From: Actinomyces sp.
GTDB lineage: Bacteria > Actinomycetota > Actinomycetes > Actinomycetales > Actinomycetaceae
Direction: 5' to 3'
DNA length: 9,330 nucleotides
Assembly (NCBI GenBank): GCA_012837655.1
Contig: DUQT01000266.1
Coordinates: 1 to 9,330 of the forward strand
Below, piece after piece: positions 6,744-9,330 of the stretch (positions are counted from its first letter, which is position 1; each line of letters starts with the position of its first letter). Made by a program: the position numbers and the translations under genes. Under the pieces are notes generated by a model. The model saw nothing but the letters and a program-made list of their open reading frames with translations. It searched no databases and was not told where the DNA came from.

Positions 6744-7721
6744 TCAGGCAAACAGGTCGTCGAGTTGCTTCTTAAGCTCTGGCGTTAGTCTCTCGAGGGC
6801 GGTCAATGCGCCGAGGTTCTCCTCCAGCTGCGCAACTGAAGACGCACCCAGAATCACCGTGGATACGTGCGGATTAGCGGCAACCCAAGCCAGTGCGAGC
6901 TGACCTGTTGAAACATCAAGCTCCTCCGCCATCCTCACGAGCTCGCGAACCCTATCCTCGTTCTCCTTTGCGACAGTCACAATATCGCCGTGGCCCTTAC
7001 GCGTCGCACGAGACCCCTCAGGCACGCCCTCCAAATATTTTCCGGTCAAAACGCCAGAAGCAAGTGGGCTCCAAGTTGTGAGGCCGAGGCCGATATCACC
7101 GTAAAGGCGAGCAAACTCGTCCTCGACCTTGTTGCGGTGAAGAAGGTTGTATTGCGGCTGTTCCATGACAGGCTTGCGCAAGTTGCGGCGATCCGCGATT
7201 TCCCAAGCCGCGCGAATTTCGTCGGCAGACCATTCGGAAGTGCCCCAGTAGAGTGCCTTTCCCTGCTCGATCATGTCCGAAAATGCGTACACCGTTTCTT
7301 CAATCGGGGTGTTCGGATCGGGACGGTGAGCGTAAACGAGGTCTACGAAGTCAAGGCCAAGCCTCTCCAAAGAACCGTCGATCGCCTGCATGAGGTACTT
7401 GCGGTTCAAAGTGTTCTGCATGTTGACCATGTCGCCATTGATTCCCCAGAACAGCTTCGTGGAAATCACGTACTCATGGCGCTTCCAGCCCAACTCGCGG
7501 ATGGCTTCGCCCATGATCTCTTCAGACCGGCCACCTGCGTAGACCTCAGCATTGTCAAAAAAGTTAACTCCGGCATCAGCGGCTACCTGCAACTGCTCCT
7601 TCGCAATTCCGGTGTCAACCTGATCACCAAAGGTAACCCACGATCCAAAACTAAACTGGGACACCTGCAAACCAGAAGATCCCAGACGGTTATACGGCAT
7701 TGAAGGCAAATTTGTACTCAT
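6744..7721 (-). CDS. Aldo/keto reductase, Kv-beta-like (AKR6-type)
   Basis: This is an NADPH-dependent oxidoreductase with a TIM-barrel fold, reducing aldehydes or ketones in the cytoplasm. The catalytic tetrad is visible: D56, Y61 (FFDNAEVYAGG), K89 (ISTKLFWG) and H132 (YAHRPDP). MEQPQYNLLHR (186-196) and TTWSPLASGVLTGKY (215-229) are hallmarks of the potassium-channel beta-subunit-like branch, as is ILGASSVAQLEENLGA near 290-305, which binds the cofactor phosphate. The length of 325 residues is standard. The ribosome site is weak (GGTGG only two bases before the ATG); an internal ATG at codon 8 has none better. It is the first gene of an operon with the pirin, downstream of a promoter overlapped by two inverted repeats. 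The natural substrate is unknown, and methylglyoxal-like aldehydes are only one possibility. Confidence 0.93.
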   Translation of the reverse strand: MSTNLPSMPYNRLGSSGLQVSQFSFGSWVTFGDQVDTGIAKEQLQVAADAGVNFFDNAEVYAGGRSEEIMGEAIRELGWKRHEYVISTKLFWGINGDMVNMQNTLNRKYLMQAIDGSLERLGLDFVDLVYAHRPDPNTPIEETVYAFSDMIEQGKALYWGTSEWSADEIRAAWEIADRRNLRKPVMEQPQYNLLHRNKVEDEFARLYGDIGLGLTTWSPLASGVLTGKYLEGVPEGSRATRKGHGDIVTVAKENEDRVRELVRMAEELDVSTGQLALAWVAANPHVSTVILGASSVAQLEENLGALTALERLTPELKKQLDDLFA

Positions 7722-7743
7722 GCCACCAATATAACGCCAAGAA

Positions 7744-7774
7744 TTTAGGGGCGCTCTTTGAGGGCGCCCCTAAA
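7744..7774. repeat. 11-bp perfect inverted repeat upstream of the reductase operon
   Basis: TTTAGGGGCGC (7744-7754) is the exact reverse complement of 7764-7774, with a nine-base centre that can extend the stem. It lies 22 bases upstream of the reductase start, overlaps the proposed -10 element and includes the expected transcription start. There is no T-run on either strand, so it is a poor intrinsic terminator for the TM2 gene. An operator or a 5' RNA hairpin is equally plausible. Confidence 0.65.
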
Positions 7775-7800
7775 TACTCAGACACTTGTTGGAGTGTCAA
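7771..7800 (-). promoter_or_regulatory. Candidate promoter with operator-like inverted repeat, reductase-pirin operon
   Basis: On the minus strand a perfect -35, TTGACA (complement of 7795-7800), is followed after 18 bases by TATTTA (complement of 7771-7776). The -35 overlaps an inverted repeat, GACACT (7781-7786) with AGTGTC (7793-7798). The next inverted repeat (7744-7774) covers the -10. Transcription would begin near 7764, about 43 bases before the reductase ATG. This arrangement suggests repressor control, which is inference. Confidence 0.5.
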
Positions 7801-7870
7801 ATAAACGTGTCGGACGTGGGCACCTGCGATGCGCCACTGCAACCAACACCAGCTTAGTTACGGGAAAACT

Positions 7871-7914
7871 TACCGTGTGTAAGCGAGTGACTGGGTTACC
7901 TACCGTGTGTAAGC
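7871..7914. repeat. 14-bp direct repeat, 30 bp apart, at the TM2 gene 3' end
   Basis: TACCGTGTGTAAGC occurs identically at 7871-7884 and 7901-7914. The second copy encodes the last residues (AYTR) of the minus-strand TM2 protein and part of its TAG stop. The first copy, exactly 30 bases (ten codons) further along that strand, would encode AYTR again followed by TAA. It looks like a duplicated gene end. Confidence 0.8.
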
Positions 7915-8325
7915 ACCAGTGGGGTCGAATTCGATTTCCTCCACGTTGCCATACGCTTCGCCGTAAGCCTTCACCATCGCGATGATCCAGTCAATCAGGC
8001 CCCAGATTCCAAGTGTGATCCAGTTGAACAAAAGCTTGAAGACACCCATGGCGACCTGTCCACGAAGGAAACGATCTACGCCAAACCCGCCAAGCAAAAA
8101 TGCACCAATCCAAACAAAGAGGTGCTTGTTCATAGTCCTGTATCCGCCGTTTACCGCGCTAACAGGCTGGGGGTGATAGCCCGTCGGGTAATTAGTACCG
8201 GGTTGCTGTGAATAGTTCTGACCCGGCTGCTGCGGAGGGACGTTCGCTTCCGAATACTGGTTGTATGCGGGTTCCGGAGCTTGGTACTGGTCGTTACCTT
8301 GATTCTCGTGTTGCTGGTCTTCCAC
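7900..8325 (-). CDS. TM2 domain-containing small membrane protein
   Basis: The protein begins with a ~65-residue low-complexity region rich in Gln, Pro, Asn and Tyr. A TM2 domain follows (about 66-120): KHLFVWIGAFLLGGFGVDRF, a short polar turn with RG, then a second hydrophobic helix (about 92-118). The G-x-D-R-F motif between the helices is the family signature. The C-terminal ~20 residues are acidic and end AYTR. At 141 residues it is typical of actinobacterial TM2 proteins, which have no settled function. The start is GTG, chosen because AAAGGAG (complement of 8332-8338) lies six bases upstream. The stop is TAG, and the 3' end is partly duplicated just downstream. It is separated by over 170 bases from the reductase operon on the same strand, and that operon has its own candidate promoter. 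Confidence 0.9.
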   Translation of the reverse strand: MEDQQHENQGNDQYQAPEPAYNQYSEANVPPQQPGQNYSQQPGTNYPTGYHPQPVSAVNGGYRTMNKHLFVWIGAFLLGGFGVDRFLRGQVAMGVFKLLFNWITLGIWGLIDWIIAMVKAYGEAYGNVEEIEFDPTGAYTR

Positions 8326-8477
8326 TCGAATCTCCTTTCGATGTTAGCTCCACCACCGAACCATAAATCTAAAGAAAAATATATGTTTTCAGCCAAATTG
8401 ACTCATATTCTGGACACTTCTTGCGCGCCGGACCATTCATCACATTTAAAAATCGTCAGAACTAGCTTCTAGAAAAT

Positions 8478-8504
8478 GTGACACCTGTACTCCCCTGCTA
8501 GTGT
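8478..8504 (+). promoter_or_regulatory. Possible promoter of the GNAT-like gene
   Basis: GTGACA (8478-8483, one base off the -35 consensus) is followed after 15 bases by TAGTGT (8499-8504), which carries an upstream TG and resembles actinobacterial -10 elements. The start would fall near 8511, immediately before the AGGAGG ribosome site, giving a very short leader. The spacing is shorter than ideal. CACATTT (8441-8447) and its complement AAATGTG (8474-8480) flank the upstream part. Confidence 0.35.
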
Positions 8505-8521
8505 GAAAAATAGGAGGAAAA

Positions 8522-8797
8522 ATGGTTGAGATTAAGTACGAACCCAAGGGAAACCGTTCAGCTGCATACGATGGCGACAAGCTGATTGGCGAGAGTGCTT
8601 ACACGATCACCAACGGCAAGTGGAACATCTTACATACCGAAGTGCACCCGGACTACAGCGGCCAAGGCATTGGTCCCAAACTAATCGAAAAACTAGTTGA
8701 AGCCGCCAGAGAAAACGACAAGTTGATCATCACGACGTGCCCGTACGCAACGGCACAGTTTGGACGCAGGGCCGACTGGAACGATGTCAAGGCCTAG
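8522..8797 (+). CDS. Small GNAT-like N-acetyltransferase domain protein
   Basis: This is a single-domain, 91-residue protein of the short GNAT-related group (the YjdJ-like/Acetyltransf_CG type), much smaller than classical acetyltransferases. A two-stranded start (EIKYEPKGNRSAAYDGDKL) leads to the core HTEVHPDYSGQGIGPKLIEK (38-57), whose Q48-G49-I50-G51 is the acetyl-CoA pyrophosphate loop. CPYATAQFGRR (73-83) occupies the place of the family's usual Cys-Pro-containing final strand. Family members usually continue to an RHPEY-like ending; here it reads RRADWNDV, so the tail diverges. The ribosome site AGGAGG (8512-8517) is strong and the ATG unambiguous. It appears to stand alone, with its own terminator 63 bases on. 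The acceptor substrate is unknown. Confidence 0.88.
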   Translation: MVEIKYEPKGNRSAAYDGDKLIGESAYTITNGKWNILHTEVHPDYSGQGIGPKLIEKLVEAARENDKLIITTCPYATAQFGRRADWNDVKA

Positions 8798-8806
8798 GAT
8801 GATGCA

Positions 8807-8825
8807 CGCCATAGGTGCTATGGCG
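8807..8825. repeat. Short 7-bp hairpin after the GNAT-like gene
   Basis: CGCCATA (8807-8813) pairs exactly with TATGGCG (8819-8825) around a five-base loop. No T-run follows. It lies ten bases after the stop codon and before the main terminator, and may protect the message 3' end or be chance. Confidence 0.4.
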
Positions 8826-8859
8826 CCCGAATAGTCCGGACTGATTTCGACACCATTCA

Positions 8860-8898
8860 CGGAGCTTGCCCCAATCTAGTGGGAGCAAGCTCCGTTTT
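8860..8898 (+). terminator. Strong Rho-independent terminator after the GNAT-like gene
   Basis: CGGAGCTTGC (8860-8869) pairs with GCAAGCTCCG (8885-8894), extended after one mismatch by CC/GG, with TTTTG following at 8895. The ten-base GC-rich stem and T-run are textbook. It isolates the GNAT-like gene from the glycyl radical enzyme gene. Confidence 0.88.
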
Positions 8899-9102
8899 GT
8901 TTGGTTCAAACATCGATCGCACTGTCCTTACTACCTGCTTTGTACAAACACACCAATTACCGATCAAAGTGTTGTTTCCAGCGACTAATGATGTGAACTG
9001 TTGCACTCCATAATCTGAATCCATGGTCGTGACCAGGGCTGTAATCCCCCGCAAGATACGCGCCCAGGCAAAACCTAACTGAACACCATGCAAGGAGTGA
9101 AA
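8899..9102. other. Leader of the glycyl radical enzyme gene
   Basis: About 200 bases without a gene separate the terminator from the next start codon, so the enzyme gene probably has its own promoter here. CATAAT (9009-9014) is the best -10-like hexamer but lacks a convincing -35. An inverted repeat TGGTC-GT-GACCA lies at 9024-9035, where an operator just downstream of the start of transcription could sit. I saw no clear FNR-type site. Confidence 0.4.
9092..9097 (+). promoter_or_regulatory. Ribosome binding site that fixes the glycyl radical enzyme start
   Basis: AAGGAG lies five bases before the ATG at 9103. A second in-frame ATG at 9088 would place this site inside the coding region and has no site of its own, so 9103 is preferred. 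Confidence 0.7.
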
Positions 9103-9330
9103 ATGTCAACGAAGACAGATAGTTCAGAACTCATGTTCACCTATGGTGAGCAACCCGACGAAGTCGGCGATCGTGAAGTTAAGGGTAAGGCAAGCCCGCG
9201 TGCAGAAAAACTCATCCAGGAGTACTACGACGCAAAGCTGATGCTTGACTGCACCTTCCCGATTGAATACACCAAGGCATGGGAAGAGAACAAGGGCCGT
9301 CACCCCTTCGTTCGCCGCGGCCTAGCTTTC
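9103..9330 (+). CDS. N-terminus of a probable glycyl radical enzyme, aryl-acetate decarboxylase-like (partial)
   Basis: Only the first 76 codons are present; the frame runs off the window. After a polar ~28-residue lead, KASPRAEKLIQEYY (29-42) and then FPIEYTKAWEENKGRHPFVR (52-71) follow the opening pattern of pyruvate formate-lyase-like glycyl radical enzymes, where a helix of RAxxL type precedes an E/D-G-x-P-x-x-R-R segment. From memory, the closest pattern is clostridial 4-hydroxyphenylacetate decarboxylase (HpdB), which has KASKRAE, then YY, and later a VVRR motif at the same spacing. Such enzymes decarboxylate aryl-acetates to p-cresol, toluene or skatole under anaerobic conditions after activation by a radical SAM enzyme. 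The catalytic Cys and Gly loops lie outside the window, so neither substrate nor activity can be confirmed. Alternatives are other branches such as choline lyase or diol dehydratase. Confidence 0.6.
   Translation, partial: MSTKTDSSELMFTYGEQPDEVGDREVKGKASPRAEKLIQEYYDAKLMLDCTFPIEYTKAWEENKGRHPFVRRGLAF

Noticed and set aside
7172..7186. Another GCAAGTTGCGG copy inside the reductase gene
   Set aside because: It is fully explained by coding sequence (RNLRK region) and has no adjacent GTGAAGG part.
6990..7703. A 237-codon plus-strand open frame opposite the aldo/keto reductase
   Set aside because: It is the antisense of a gene with a complete catalytic tetrad, its translation resembles nothing, and no ribosome site precedes it.

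Overview
The window reads as chromosomal DNA of a Gram-positive, high-GC-lineage (actinobacterial) organism. The evidence is a mid-50s percent GC by eye, an actinobacterial style of lipoprotein and TM2 protein, and short AGGAG-type ribosome sites. A species cannot be named from the sequence. A host-associated, anaerobic or facultative member of the Actinomycetaceae is plausible, because a tyrosine phenol-lyase/tryptophanase homologue and a glycyl radical enzyme both occur here.

Layout. (1) 1-267: leader with no recognisable gene. (2) 268-1716 (+): a PLP-dependent beta-eliminating lyase of the tyrosine phenol-lyase/tryptophanase family, followed by a hairpin terminator. (3) 1812-2298: a long non-coding stretch with degenerate 23-bp repeats. 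(4) 2299-5494 (+): a compact glycine betaine/proline-type ABC importer (ATPase with CBS domains, permease, lipoprotein binding protein), closed by a 15-bp perfect hairpin. (5) 5699-7721 (-): a two-gene operon, an aldo/keto reductase followed by a pirin. It converges on the transporter and has a good candidate promoter overlapped by inverted repeats. (6) 7900-8325 (-): a small TM2-domain membrane protein whose 3' end is partly duplicated. (7) 8522-8797 (+): a 91-residue GNAT-like protein with a strong terminator. (8) 9103 to the window end (+): the first 76 codons of a probable glycyl radical enzyme, most like the aryl-acetate decarboxylases.

How the genes fit together. The three transporter genes form one osmoprotectant uptake system. 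The reductase and pirin are probably co-transcribed. The most interesting pairing is the aromatic amino acid lyase at the left and the aryl-acetate-decarboxylase-like enzyme at the right. Both families release phenolic or indolic end products from aromatic amino acid catabolism. They lie about 7.4 kb apart and are not in one operon, so a shared pathway is inference. The lyase also departs from its family at a residue that contacts the cofactor. No CRISPR array, insertion sequence, tRNA or rRNA was seen.
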